This document shows, piece after piece, positions 8,565-17,859 of a stretch of DNA of 64,000 nt (within the stretch, counting starts at the first letter, position 1; each line of letters begins with the position of its first letter). The notes under the pieces are model-generated. The model searched no databases. It saw only the letters and a list, made by a program, of their open reading frames with translations, and was not told the DNA's origin. The position numbers and the translations under genes are program-made. Source of the stretch: Vibrio diazotrophicus (GTDB lineage: Bacteria; Pseudomonadota; Gammaproteobacteria; Enterobacterales; Vibrionaceae); assembly GCF_038452265.1 (NCBI RefSeq), contig NZ_CP151843.1, positions 1,432,079 through 1,496,078 on the forward strand, given 5' to 3'.

Positions 8565-9638
8565 CTACGATTGCGTTGGGTAACTGCGGAGCACACTAAT
8601 CACTTCTTCCATGCTCGATTGGCTACCGATAGTGATTCGTACGCAGTTTCTAAGTGCAGGGTCGTGGCTTTGATTGCGAGTCACAATACCTTGCTTTAGA
8701 AGATACGCAAACAAGTCTTCACCTGAATGTGTACGTACTAACACGAAATTGGTTGATGACGGGTAGACGTGAGCAATACATGGCAAGTTGTTTAACTCAC
8801 TGATGAACCATTCACGGGTACGAATAAGCGTTTGAGTATTCTCTTCTACCTGTTTTAGACCCGTTTCAGACAGCGCCGCTAATACCACCGTTGCACTTGA
8901 ATCCGGCATTGGGTAAGGAGGAATAAGCTTAGAAACGAAATCCATCACACTCTTATCGGCGATAATAAAACCGCAACGTACTGCCGCTAAGCCAAAGGCT
9001 TTCGATAAAGTGCGAATGACCACTAAGTTCGGATATTGAGCAATCAGACTTGCGGCGTTGTGTTCCATTTCAAATTCGATATAGGCTTCATCAACCACTA
9101 CGATGGCGTCGTCTTGTGTTCCTTCAAGCACTTTGACGATCTCTGCTTGAGAGATGAGATTGCCAGTAGGGTTATTCGGTGAACATAGAAACACCAAATT
9201 CGCCTCTTTTGCTGCCTGAATAACACCTTGGCAGTCCAATTCGAAAGCATTACCAACGAGTGGCACTTTGATGGTTTCTATCGCAAGTGCATCGGCACAG
9301 AACTCATACATAGCGTAAGTTGGCGGACAAACCACGATTTTATCTTTGCCCGGTTGGCAGAAGGTACGAATCAATAGGTCAATAGCTTCATCTGCACCGC
9401 GTACCGCAAGCACTGGAGCGTCAACCCCCGCGTATTTTTGATAAGCCGATGCAACATCATGAGGCAGAAAATCAGGGTAGCGGTTGTAGCTTTGCTCCTG
9501 ATTATCGAAATGGATTGGGAACTCAAGTTCGTTGGCGTTTAACCACACTCGACCTGAACCACCGATACGTCTTGCTGACTGATAAGGTATTAATTTTTTT
9601 ATGACCTCTGGTACCAATGAGGCGGCTAGTGAAGACAT
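8565..9638 (-). CDS. hisC: Histidinol-phosphate aminotransferase (HisC-type, PLP)
   Basis: A PLP-dependent fold-type-I aminotransferase of 357 residues. Seen motifs are CSPNNPTGN (PLP-phosphate region), VVDEAYIEF (pyridine-contacting Asp), TLSKAFGLAAVRCGF (Schiff-base Lys) and the C-terminal RNCVRITIGS arginine. The start is the ATG at 9638 behind AGAGGT; an in-frame upstream start at 9671 is less likely. The gene is not in a his biosynthetic operon. It is paired with an amino-acid-binding protein and a divergent LysR regulator, so it may be a second copy with a catabolic or uptake-linked role on a related amino acid. Confidence 0.85.
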   Translation of the reverse strand: MSSLAASLVPEVIKKLIPYQSARRIGGSGRVWLNANELEFPIHFDNQEQSYNRYPDFLPHDVASAYQKYAGVDAPVLAVRGADEAIDLLIRTFCQPGKDKIVVCPPTYAMYEFCADALAIETIKVPLVGNAFELDCQGVIQAAKEANLVFLCSPNNPTGNLISQAEIVKVLEGTQDDAIVVVDEAYIEFEMEHNAASLIAQYPNLVVIRTLSKAFGLAAVRCGFIIADKSVMDFVSKLIPPYPMPDSSATVVLAALSETGLKQVEENTQTLIRTREWFISELNNLPCIAHVYPSSTNFVLVRTHSGEDLFAYLLKQGIVTRNQSHDPALRNCVRITIGSQSSMEEVISVLRSYPTQS

Positions 9639-9821
9639 GGTTGACCTCTCGCTAGTGCTAGTTAGTCGCACTGAGTGATTTTTTATTCGTTAAACTGCAT
9701 TTAATTTGTTTTTATTTGCAATTCGCTTTTTGTTTTGATTATTCAATCAAAAAGAATTTGTAAAAAGAATCGAAATAAACACATACTAGCCATGATAAAA
9801 AATCATAGCTTGAGGTGTGGG

Positions 9822-10733
9822 ATGCATCTTCCATCGACAAAAACATTACAGGCATTTCTCGCCACAGCAGAAAACTTGAATTTTACTAAGGCTGCGCATG
9901 CTTTGAACCTGACTCAGGGCGCGATCAGTCGGCAAATTCTTTCATTAGAAGAGTTGTTGGGTGTGAAATTGTTTTTCCGTCATGCAAGGGGATTGTCGCT
10001 CACGCAACAAGGGTTGAAGTTTGTTCCTCATGCGGAAGATGTACTGAACCGTCTACGCTCGGCGATTGAAGAAGTGTCGTCGACACCTTCCACTATTAAA
10101 CTCAACGCGCCTAGCTGCGTGACATCTTGGTTGTTGCCGAGATTAATGGCTTTTCAGGACGCACACCCTGATATTGATGTCGAGCTGACTTCAACCATTA
10201 AGCATCACCTTGAACCGAACTTTAATTTGTTTGATGCAGTGATTATGTACAGCAAAGCGCCCAAGCTTCCTTCCGTGGTAAGCCATCAATTGTTTCAAGA
10301 GTGTTTAACGCCTATCTGTCGCCCAGAACTGCTGGATGATTTAGGGCAACAGCTGTCGTTTGATGATTTACCACGACTGACGTGGTTACATGCGAATACA
10401 GAACAAAGTGACTGGAAGTTATGGCTAAACCACATGGATAAAAGAGAGCTGTTTAGCAAAAGCAATCAGCACTTTTCAACCCTTGACCAAACAATGAATG
10501 CGGCTCAGCAAGGGTTTGGTATCGCAGTGGGTGACATCACTCTCGCTGAGCAAGATCTTGCTATGCATCGATTAATTAAGCCTTTTGAACAGACAGTACT
10601 TTCTGGCCACAGCTATTACTTTTTGTACCCAAAACAGAGTGATAATCCTATGCTAGATACGCTTCAGGATTGGCTCGTTTCTGGCTTTCAACAATCAGTA
10701 GCAATCGAAAAGCAGGCGATGGCTGCGAACTAA
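9822..10733 (+). CDS. LysR-family transcriptional regulator
   Basis: A 303-residue LysR regulator from the ATG at 9822, which has GAGG six bases upstream; an in-frame upstream Met at 9735 lacks a ribosome-binding site. The N-terminal winged helix (LQAFLATAENLNFTKAAHALNLTQGAISRQI) resembles the GcvA/AmpR branch. The co-inducer domain follows. It is divergent from the hisC-binding-protein operon across about 180 bp, the usual place for a LysR target promoter. The effector is unknown. Confidence 0.87.
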   Translation: MHLPSTKTLQAFLATAENLNFTKAAHALNLTQGAISRQILSLEELLGVKLFFRHARGLSLTQQGLKFVPHAEDVLNRLRSAIEEVSSTPSTIKLNAPSCVTSWLLPRLMAFQDAHPDIDVELTSTIKHHLEPNFNLFDAVIMYSKAPKLPSVVSHQLFQECLTPICRPELLDDLGQQLSFDDLPRLTWLHANTEQSDWKLWLNHMDKRELFSKSNQHFSTLDQTMNAAQQGFGIAVGDITLAEQDLAMHRLIKPFEQTVLSGHSYYFLYPKQSDNPMLDTLQDWLVSGFQQSVAIEKQAMAAN

Positions 10734-10788
10734 TTTGTTCTGCATCCAATATCGACAGATTCAGAATAGAAACAAAGAAGGAGCCGTT

Positions 10789-11070
10789 ATGGCGCGTCCG
10801 AAAATTCCTCGTCAGATTTGTGGTTCTCCAGCTCAAAGCTGTTTTAAACCTAATGGCGTACCAATGGGAAGTTTAGAAAAGGTTTTTCTTGAAGCTGATG
10901 AATTTGAAGCGATTCGGCTGGTGGACTATCAAGGAATGCAACAGCAACAGGCAGCCGTTGAGATGGGAGTCTCGCGACAAACGTTGGCCAACTTGGTGAA
11001 ATCTGCCCGTAAAAAAGTGGCGGATAGCTTGCTCAATGGTAAAGCGTTGATGATGAGCCCAGCGGAGTAA
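10789..11070 (+). CDS. DUF134 helix-turn-helix protein
   Basis: A 93-residue DUF134-family protein: MARPKIPRQICGSP at the N-terminus, then a sigma-like helix-turn-helix (EFEAIRLVDYQGMQQQQAAV followed by MGVSRQTLANLVKSARKKV). Members are small proteins of unsettled function, suspected DNA-binding. AAGGAG precedes the ATG. It follows the LysR gene by 55 nt on the same strand and could share its transcript. The N-terminal cysteines (QICGSPAQSCF) might bind metal or respond to redox; that is inference. Confidence 0.82.
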   Translation: MARPKIPRQICGSPAQSCFKPNGVPMGSLEKVFLEADEFEAIRLVDYQGMQQQQAAVEMGVSRQTLANLVKSARKKVADSLLNGKALMMSPAE

Positions 11071-11099
11071 TTTGGGCTCTGTTTAGAGTGTTGTTCTCG

Positions 11100-11999
11100 C
11101 TAGTAGTTATCCCAATAGGGCTTGTCACCGTAGAAGCCAGATAGAAAGTCGATGAAGTGTCGAACTTTGGAAGCAAGAAACTCCCTATGGCTGTACAGCG
11201 CATAAAGCCCGAGAGGTTCAATTGGGAAGTTGTCGAGAATCTCCAACTCTCCTGATGCAATAGCAGAGCCGGTCAGAAAAGTAGGCTGAATGGCATAACC
11301 ACGTCCCAATACCGCTGTTTTGACAATCACATCACCGTTGTTGCTGGCGAAATCACTGCGAAAATCATGCACCGATAGGTGTTTCGGCCAGTGAGTAAAA
11401 AGACTTCTCGGATCAGAGTACGAAAAACGCAGGTAGTTGAGTTGACATAATTCATCAAAGCTAGTTGGTCTGCCATGTTTATCCCAATAGCTCGGTGCGG
11501 CGCAAACAAAGAGGTTTATCGGCGTAATTTTTTTCGCCACAAGCGCTGAGTCTTTGAGATGACCGATACGCAGGGCGATATCAACCCCTTCTTCAAGAAT
11601 GTCGACTTTCCTGTCCGTTAAAAACAGTTCAACTTTGATCTCAGGGAACTGGGTCTGGAACTGTTCTATAGGGCCGGACAAGTGGTAAACCCCAAATGAC
11701 ATCGGTGCGCTTATTCTCAACGTGCCTGAGACTTGGGTATGCAAGTTAGAAATCGCATTTTCCATATCATCAATATCCATCAATACTTGATGGCAGCGAT
11801 CGAAATAGGCCTGACCAGCTTCGGTCAGATTTACGCGGCGCGTAGTCCGGTTAAGCAACCTTATTTTTAGATCATCTTCCAGTTGCGCGACGTATTTGCT
11901 GACCAGTTGTGGCGACAGTTCCAGCTTGTCTGCGGCTTTAACGAAGCTTCCTTCCGATACAACGGTCGTGAAAGCTCTCATAGCAACAATCTTGTCCAT
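11100..11999 (-). CDS. LysR-family transcriptional regulator
   Basis: A 299-residue LysR regulator of the type beginning MDKIVAMRAFTTVVSEGSF, with the winged helix LELSPQLVSKYVAQLEDDLK and a co-inducer domain with FLTDRKVDILEEGVDIALR. The start at 11999 is preceded by GGAAGAAG; the open frame upstream is discarded. It is divergent from the extradiol-dioxygenase-like gene at 12189, which it probably controls (inference from arrangement). Confidence 0.87.
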   Translation of the reverse strand: MDKIVAMRAFTTVVSEGSFVKAADKLELSPQLVSKYVAQLEDDLKIRLLNRTTRRVNLTEAGQAYFDRCHQVLMDIDDMENAISNLHTQVSGTLRISAPMSFGVYHLSGPIEQFQTQFPEIKVELFLTDRKVDILEEGVDIALRIGHLKDSALVAKKITPINLFVCAAPSYWDKHGRPTSFDELCQLNYLRFSYSDPRSLFTHWPKHLSVHDFRSDFASNNGDVIVKTAVLGRGYAIQPTFLTGSAIASGELEILDNFPIEPLGLYALYSHREFLASKVRHFIDFLSGFYGDKPYWDNY

Positions 12000-12188
12000 A
12001 TTAACTTCTTCCTGTATTAGAAATGCCACGTTTATAATTAAGCAACACGGCGCTATTTTATCACGCCTGAGTTGATAGGTATATTAGTCGACATAGTCAA
12101 GGCGAGCTTAGATTCAAGCCAAACATAGTGTTAAGACAGACTTAGTATTAAGACTAAAAACGAAAGCCGCCGAATCAGGAGAAGTAAA

Positions 12189-12992
12189 ATGAAATCAACT
12201 CAACGTATGCCTGCATTGTTCTTATCACATGGTTCTCCAATGATGGCGCTAGAACATTCGCAAACCACAGAATTTTTTAAGCAGCTCAGCGATAAATTTC
12301 CAGAGCCTAAAGCGATAGTGATATTTTCAGCGCATTACGATCGCCGTGGTCCAGTGACAATTACCAGCGGACATACTTTAGGAACAATCCATGACTTCTA
12401 TGGATTTCCTAAACCGCTTTATGACATCGACTACTCAGCGAAAGGTGCGCCAGAACTGGCACAAAAAGCAGCGAAATTACTGCAAGATGCAGGTATAAGT
12501 GCTCAACTTGATTCGAACCAAGGGTTGGATCATGGTGCTTGGATACCGATGCTATACATGTATCCACAGAAAAATGTGCCAATCATTCAGGTGTCGATCA
12601 ATAGCTATATGGATGCGGTTTCTCACTATGAAATTGGCCGTTGGTTGCGTCCACTTCGTGAAGAGGGTGTGCTGTTTGTCGGTTCAGGCGGTATCAGCCA
12701 TAACTTGCGAGAAATTTTTGCACCAGTTCAAGACCCACATAGAGTAGAGAAAGTGAATCAATTCACGGGATGGGTGAGTGACCAGCTTGCATCAGGCAAT
12801 ATTAGTGCCTTGTTGGATTACTTAAACCAAGCACCACACGCAAGGTTTAATCACCCGACACCGGATCATTATCTTCCTCTGCCTTGTATTCTGGGCACTA
12901 GCTATGACGATGAAGTTGGTCAGGTTCTTCACCGCGCTATCGATCTGGAAATTCTGGCTCTGGATGCTTACGGTTTTGGTATCGCTGCTTAA
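12189..12992 (+). CDS. ygiD: LigB-family extradiol dioxygenase, YgiD/DODA-like
   Basis: A 267-residue class III extradiol dioxygenase-fold protein of the YgiD (4,5-DOPA dioxygenase) group. Metal-binding histidines are visible at LSHGSP (His14), FSAHYD (His49), GISHNL (His171) and PTPDHYLP (His227), with spacings close to E. coli YgiD. Family members cleave catechols such as L-DOPA; the physiological substrate in bacteria is uncertain. The divergent LysR gene suggests induction by an aromatic compound. Confidence 0.85.
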   Translation: MKSTQRMPALFLSHGSPMMALEHSQTTEFFKQLSDKFPEPKAIVIFSAHYDRRGPVTITSGHTLGTIHDFYGFPKPLYDIDYSAKGAPELAQKAAKLLQDAGISAQLDSNQGLDHGAWIPMLYMYPQKNVPIIQVSINSYMDAVSHYEIGRWLRPLREEGVLFVGSGGISHNLREIFAPVQDPHRVEKVNQFTGWVSDQLASGNISALLDYLNQAPHARFNHPTPDHYLPLPCILGTSYDDEVGQVLHRAIDLEILALDAYGFGIAA

Positions 12993-13026
12993 AACACTTC
13001 CTTCATTAAACCATCACTTGATTGTG

Positions 13027-13059
13027 AAGCCCGAGAGAGCGAACTCTTGGGCTTTTTTA
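13027..13059 (+). terminator. Rho-independent terminator of the dioxygenase gene
   Basis: AAGCCCGAGAG and CTCTTGGGCTT pair with one wobble around a 6-nt loop, followed by TTTTTT. Confidence 0.88.
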
Positions 13060-13149
13060 TAGTTTTTCTCTATCGAACCAATAGGATTAATCGAGCATCT
13101 ATTAGTTTTTGTATCTGTTAAATTTTGTCCGTTGTTAGGTCGTTAGGGC

Positions 13150-14781
13150 ATGAATATGCGTTCTTTTTCAATTACAAACTTAGTTCGGGGAAATGCGTTT
13201 ATAGCCGTTGCTGCTATTGTCGCGTTGTCCCTATATCTGTTACTTACTCTGACTCGCGTGCAGTCTCAATTTGGTAACGTCGTTGACCGGAATGTCAGTT
13301 TGATGACGACAGTTTCTGATCTTCGTTATTACACCGTGACATATCGTCGTTTCGCATTGGATTACGGTTTGACGTCTGATGAACAGCAGCATAGGAAGAT
13401 TGTTCAAACCATCTCGCTCAATGACAAGAAAGTTAATGATTCCTTTAAACGCATGAAAGCTCTCGCCGATACCAGCGATATTCAGGCCGCAGTGTACGAT
13501 TTCGAGCGCCGCATTGATGAATACAGAGCAATGCAACAGAATTACATTCGCTTGATAGACCAAGGCCATGTAGATGAAGCAAGACGAGAAATGTTGGGTC
13601 CAATGCTTGCTCCGTTTAATGCCATTGTGGATCGCTTAACTCAGTTACAAAACGATTTGGAACAAGAAGCGAACTTGATTAAGCAGAACAAACAAGCAGA
13701 CATCGAACATGCTCTTCAGTGGTCAGTGATAGCAGCCAGTGTTGTGGTTATCTTACTGATGGCATTTAGCTACTACACAGCGAAACGAGTTTTGAACCCA
13801 CTCAGTCGTCTAAAAGCACACATGTCTGTTGTGGGTCAAGGTCAGCTGCATGCGTCGTTGGCAAAGAACGATTTTCATAATGATGAGTTTGGCCAAGCTG
13901 CAACTGCATTTAACAGCATGCAACAGAACCTGCTTAATCTCATCATTGCAGTGAAAGAAAGTGTTCACTCGCTGGATTTAGTGTCTGAAGAGTTAGCGGC
14001 GAAAGTGGCTCATACTCAGCAAAGTGTCGATGCTCAGAAAATCGAGATTGATCAGATCGTCGCTGCATCTCAAGAGCTTACTGAGAACACACAATTTATC
14101 GACCAAGTCACACAGCAAGCATCAGAAAAGAGTGGAATGGCGAAACAACAGGCGCAAATTGGTGAAAAGAGCATCGTGAATTCCATCTCGCGCACTGAGA
14201 ATATGTCGCTCTTGATTGGTCAAACCGGTGAAGTCATTGAAGGGCTTTATCGTGGCAGCTTTGATATCAGTGTGATTTCCGATGTGATTAGCAATATTAC
14301 CAAGCAAACCAACCTACTTGCTTTGAACGCGGCGATTGAAGCGGCTCGAGCGGGTGAGAGTGGTCGAGGTTTTGCGGTGGTGGCTGATCAGGTTCGAGAA
14401 CTCGCACAGCAAACGCAAAGTTCTATTGATGAAATTGGTGGCATTATTGGCAATTTGCAGTCTCAAGCCACCAGTGCACAACAATTAATGAGTCAATGCC
14501 AAGAACAAATCGGCGTGAGCTTACAGCAAGTGACGGAGGCCGGTGAGTCTTACCATGCCATCGTCAGTGCTGCAGAGGAGATTGCTAATATGGACAGCCA
14601 GATCGAAAGGCTTTCACAAGATCAGCAGTTGCTATCGGTGAATGTGAACAACAGTGTTCAAGCGATCAGCCAGTCTTCTTTGGATATTGAGAATATCGCA
14701 AGCGACACCACTAAGACTTACCATGCGGTACAAGCTCAAACAGAACATTTAAAACAGTACATAGGAGCTTTTAGCGTCTAA
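13150..14781 (+). CDS. Methyl-accepting chemotaxis protein
   Basis: A 543-residue chemoreceptor. It has an N-terminal membrane helix (about 15-33), a periplasmic four-helix-bundle-type ligand domain (about 35-185, with DLRYYTVTYRRFALDYGL), a second membrane helix (about 188-208), a HAMP domain and a long cytoplasmic signalling coiled coil. The tip contains the hallmark TNLLALNAAIEAARAG followed by GRGFAVVADQVREL, which binds CheA/CheW. Ligand unknown. No CheR/CheB-docking pentapeptide is seen at the C-terminus (it ends YIGAFSV). Monocistronic. Confidence 0.93.
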   Translation: MNMRSFSITNLVRGNAFIAVAAIVALSLYLLLTLTRVQSQFGNVVDRNVSLMTTVSDLRYYTVTYRRFALDYGLTSDEQQHRKIVQTISLNDKKVNDSFKRMKALADTSDIQAAVYDFERRIDEYRAMQQNYIRLIDQGHVDEARREMLGPMLAPFNAIVDRLTQLQNDLEQEANLIKQNKQADIEHALQWSVIAASVVVILLMAFSYYTAKRVLNPLSRLKAHMSVVGQGQLHASLAKNDFHNDEFGQAATAFNSMQQNLLNLIIAVKESVHSLDLVSEELAAKVAHTQQSVDAQKIEIDQIVAASQELTENTQFIDQVTQQASEKSGMAKQQAQIGEKSIVNSISRTENMSLLIGQTGEVIEGLYRGSFDISVISDVISNITKQTNLLALNAAIEAARAGESGRGFAVVADQVRELAQQTQSSIDEIGGIIGNLQSQATSAQQLMSQCQEQIGVSLQQVTEAGESYHAIVSAAEEIANMDSQIERLSQDQQLLSVNVNNSVQAISQSSLDIENIASDTTKTYHAVQAQTEHLKQYIGAFSV

Positions 14782-14809
14782 ATCAGTTTCGTTCCAAACC
14801 TGCACTTTT

Positions 14810-14863
14810 CCCGAATAAGAGTAAACTTGCCTAATCATTCCGCTTTTATTCGGGCTTTTTTTT
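14810..14863 (+). terminator. Long-loop terminator overlapping the convergent gene
   Basis: CCCGAATAA (14810-14818) and TTATTCGGG (14846-14854) pair and are followed by a run of eight T. The right arm lies inside the 3' end of the convergent esterase gene. The loop is about 27 nt, unusually long. Confidence 0.6.
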
Positions 14864-15473
14864 GTGCGAACTTATTGTGACGAATAAAGTGATCAATTTG
14901 TTCTGCAACTTTCGAGCTATAAATCATACTGGTATGAGTATTCCGCATCAGATGGTGCGCCGTCATTCCTGCAATTTTGGTTTCATCTACCGTAACTGTG
15001 CCATCCGAATGTGTGTCTTTTCCCATCAAAATAGAGCGTACTCCCAGCGGAACAGTACCCGCTAAGCTGCCCAGTTTTTGTGGAAACTCCCACTTGTCTT
15101 CGTGCTTTTGCAGGCCGAATTTCGCGGAATTCCCCAGCAACACCCCTAAGCCCATTTGTTGAATTTTGCCAACAATCGAAGCGCCGTTAATCGGAGAACC
15201 CAACGCAACAACATGCGAAATGGTATCTACATCCGGTTTACGTGAAGCGAGATAGCGTTTAATCACCACGCCACCCAAACTGTGTCCAACCAGAACATTC
15301 ACTTGTTTGTGATCGAGCGCTTTATCAATCGCTGGAAACACCTTGCGTTCATCAATAGCAACCGAGTTGTAACTCACCACTTCGGTATCGTAGCCCAGTT
15401 TTTCAAGACGTTGGCTGAGCGGCAACATCGCAATTCCGTGCATGTACAGCCCGTGAAGAATGATCACTTTCAT
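14835..15473 (-). CDS. Small alpha/beta hydrolase (esterase/lipase-like)
   Basis: A 212-residue alpha/beta hydrolase with no signal peptide. It has an early HGLYMHG oxyanion segment (residues 6-12), the nucleophile elbow VGHSLGGVV, an acidic residue in HSDGTVTVDE and a late histidine in NTHTSMI, giving a complete Ser-Asp-His set. This matches small lipase-like or PGAP1-like hydrolases. Substrate unknown. The C-terminal tail is lysine-rich. Monocistronic. Confidence 0.82.
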   Translation of the reverse strand: MKVIILHGLYMHGIAMLPLSQRLEKLGYDTEVVSYNSVAIDERKVFPAIDKALDHKQVNVLVGHSLGGVVIKRYLASRKPDVDTISHVVALGSPINGASIVGKIQQMGLGVLLGNSAKFGLQKHEDKWEFPQKLGSLAGTVPLGVRSILMGKDTHSDGTVTVDETKIAGMTAHHLMRNTHTSMIYSSKVAEQIDHFIRHNKFAQKKARIKAE

Positions 15474-15634
15474 ACGGTATCTCTGGGTTCTTTAGGTGAA
15501 CAGGTAATAATGCAATGGAGTTAATATAACGATGCTTGAACTCCTGTCAAAGCCTTGAGTTGCCTTATCGGGAAATACACCTGATATATTGCTGCTAAAT
15601 ATAATTAATGAAGATTAGTGATTAATATAATAAT

Positions 15635-15653
15635 TGTAATGAGAATTAAACTC
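15635..15653. promoter_or_regulatory. Probable Fur box upstream of the siderophore receptor
   Basis: TGTAATGAGAATTAAACTC matches 12 of 19 positions of the Fur consensus, including TAATGA and AAT in the core. It lies about 50 bp upstream of the receptor start in an AT-rich region, where Fur repression would be expected for an iron-uptake operon. Confidence 0.55.
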
Positions 15654-15703
15654 AGTTAGATTCGCAAGCTTTCCATAATAAAAACAACTTTGAACACAAC
15701 TCT

Positions 15704-17803
15704 ATGAAGGCTCAATTTAACTATTCTTCTCTTTTTTTAGCGATTCTGGCAGGTGTTTCTTCACCAGCATTTTCCGCCAGTGAAAGTTCACAAAATATCG
15801 TTTCCGAGGATGCTGAAACGGTCACCGTTTATGGTCGAGCTCTTTCTTTATACCGTTCTCAAGAAACGAGTTTAGCCACCAAAACACCGACAGCGATTGA
15901 CGACACACCTCAGTCGATCCAAGTACTTCCCCAGCAATTAATCGAGGACCAAGGCGCGCGCCAAATTACTGATCTGTACCGCTCAATCAGCGGTGTAAGC
16001 CAATACTCATATTCAGGAGTAACGTTCAGAGGCTTTCGTCAGGATCAAATTCTTTATGATGGTGTACGAGGTGACCCGTTCAACGGATTCTCGATCCCGC
16101 AGCTTTTCAATATTGAGCAAGTGGAAGTGTTGAAAGGCCCTTCGTCAGCAGTGATGGGAAGTGGAGAGCCTGGTGGCGTGATTAACTATGTCACCAAAAA
16201 GCCAACCTATGAGCCTCATCGACGTATTTCAATGACAGCGGGAAACCAAGACTTTTTCAGTGGCAGTGTCGAGCTTTCAGGTCCTGCGAATGAAGATGAG
16301 ACTCAACGGTACCGTGTCGCAGTTTATCAGGATCACGAGAATCCATCTCGCAACAACACCGATGTTCGCAATCGAATCATCGACCTTGGTTATGCGTGGG
16401 ATTTAGGTGATACCACAACTGTGACTACTCAGTTTACTGACATCATTCAGCATTATGGTGGTGCTCGTTTACGCGGTATTCCAACCGATGATGAAGGCAA
16501 TTTTCTTGCAGATATTAACTGGAACGCTAACGAGGCTTCTGACTACCAAGATCTCGAAGCTCAGGTTTACCAGATTAAAGTGGAACATGACTTTAATGCG
16601 TGGTTAAGAGGCGACGTTACTGCACGTTATTACGAGAACAAAGAGACGCAGAAATACCATGAACCAATGGGTTTGAAAGATACCAATGGTGATGGTGTTT
16701 ATGACTGGAGTAAGCGCCAGTACCGTGACCAAGTTCGTGAGAATAAAGCCGGCTCACTCTCTGCAAACTTAGTCGCTGAGTTAGGGGAGCACACGCTACT
16801 GTTTGGTAGCGATTACTACCGACTCAATGAAGACTATGTCTATAACGTAGACAAAAGTGTGGCAGGTCTAAGCCTAGTTGATCCGGAATACGGTGCAGAT
16901 TCTTCCGCTTACACCTTAACGTTATCTAAACAGACGAACTCTAGTTCCGAGCGCTACGGTGTATATATTCAGGATCAATGGAATATTACCGAGCGTTGGA
17001 ATGTACTTTCTGGAGTTCGTGTCGACGGGTTCAAAGACAAAGTTAATGACCTTGTAAAAAACACTATCAGCGAATATCAGGGTTCTGGGCTGTCATATCG
17101 TCTTGGCTCGACTTATCAAATCAATTCGAACTTGCACCCTTATGCTGTGGTTGCGACAGGTTTTGTTCCGCAGGATGCCTCTGATCAAGCTGAGTCAAAT
17201 GGCGGTCCGTTCGATCCTGAAGAGAGCGTGATGTACGAAACCGGTGTACGCAGTTACTGGTTTGATAATGCTCTCAACGTGAATCTGGCTCTTTATCACA
17301 TGGTGAAAGAGAATATTTTGCAAACTGATCCCGATGACGACACTCGCTTGGTTTCCTACGGCAAAGTGCGCAGTCAGGGTGTTGAAGTGGATATGCTGGC
17401 GGATATAACCGAGAACTGGACGGCAAATCTGAGCTATGCCTACAACGATACACGAGTGAAACAAGCTTACGATGGCATTACCAACAGTGTTGGCACTCGC
17501 TTTGCGAATGCTCCGCATCACCAGTTGGGGTTATGGACTCGCTATGATATCGCTGCACTGAATTCATCTGTGGGGTTTGGCGCTGATCATGTGAGCGAGC
17601 AGTACAACCAGAGCGGTCAGATTGTAAAAGCCTACACAGTGTTTGATGCGTCATGGCAAACACGCTGGCAGCAGTGGCAGTTCCAGCTCAATGTGAAAAA
17701 TCTGTTCGATAAAGAGTACGCGGTGAGTGGCTTTATCGATCGAACCGGACATTTCCCAGGTGAGCAGCGCCGTATTTATCTGACGGCTAATTACGAGTTT
17801 TAA
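15704..17803 (+). CDS. TonB-dependent ferric-siderophore receptor
   Basis: A 699-residue outer-membrane receptor with a signal peptide ending PAFSA (about residue 25) and a TonB box near the mature N-terminus (ETVTVYG). The plug domain carries DDTPQSIQVLPQQLIEDQGA and VEVLKGPSSAVMGSGEPGGVINYVTK. The C-terminal barrel ends in the phenylalanine required for outer-membrane assembly (NYEF). There is no FecA-type N-terminal signalling extension, so it does not signal to an anti-sigma factor. It heads an operon with a FecBCDE-like importer. The siderophore could be a citrate or alpha-hydroxycarboxylate type such as vibrioferrin (inference from the importer type). Confidence 0.92.
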   Translation: MKAQFNYSSLFLAILAGVSSPAFSASESSQNIVSEDAETVTVYGRALSLYRSQETSLATKTPTAIDDTPQSIQVLPQQLIEDQGARQITDLYRSISGVSQYSYSGVTFRGFRQDQILYDGVRGDPFNGFSIPQLFNIEQVEVLKGPSSAVMGSGEPGGVINYVTKKPTYEPHRRISMTAGNQDFFSGSVELSGPANEDETQRYRVAVYQDHENPSRNNTDVRNRIIDLGYAWDLGDTTTVTTQFTDIIQHYGGARLRGIPTDDEGNFLADINWNANEASDYQDLEAQVYQIKVEHDFNAWLRGDVTARYYENKETQKYHEPMGLKDTNGDGVYDWSKRQYRDQVRENKAGSLSANLVAELGEHTLLFGSDYYRLNEDYVYNVDKSVAGLSLVDPEYGADSSAYTLTLSKQTNSSSERYGVYIQDQWNITERWNVLSGVRVDGFKDKVNDLVKNTISEYQGSGLSYRLGSTYQINSNLHPYAVVATGFVPQDASDQAESNGGPFDPEESVMYETGVRSYWFDNALNVNLALYHMVKENILQTDPDDDTRLVSYGKVRSQGVEVDMLADITENWTANLSYAYNDTRVKQAYDGITNSVGTRFANAPHHQLGLWTRYDIAALNSSVGFGADHVSEQYNQSGQIVKAYTVFDASWQTRWQQWQFQLNVKNLFDKEYAVSGFIDRTGHFPGEQRRIYLTANYEF

Positions 17804-17859
17804 TCTTTGAGAGTCTTGCAGTGCGAGGCTCTTTGTTGTTTTCTGAAAAGGTATTAGTG

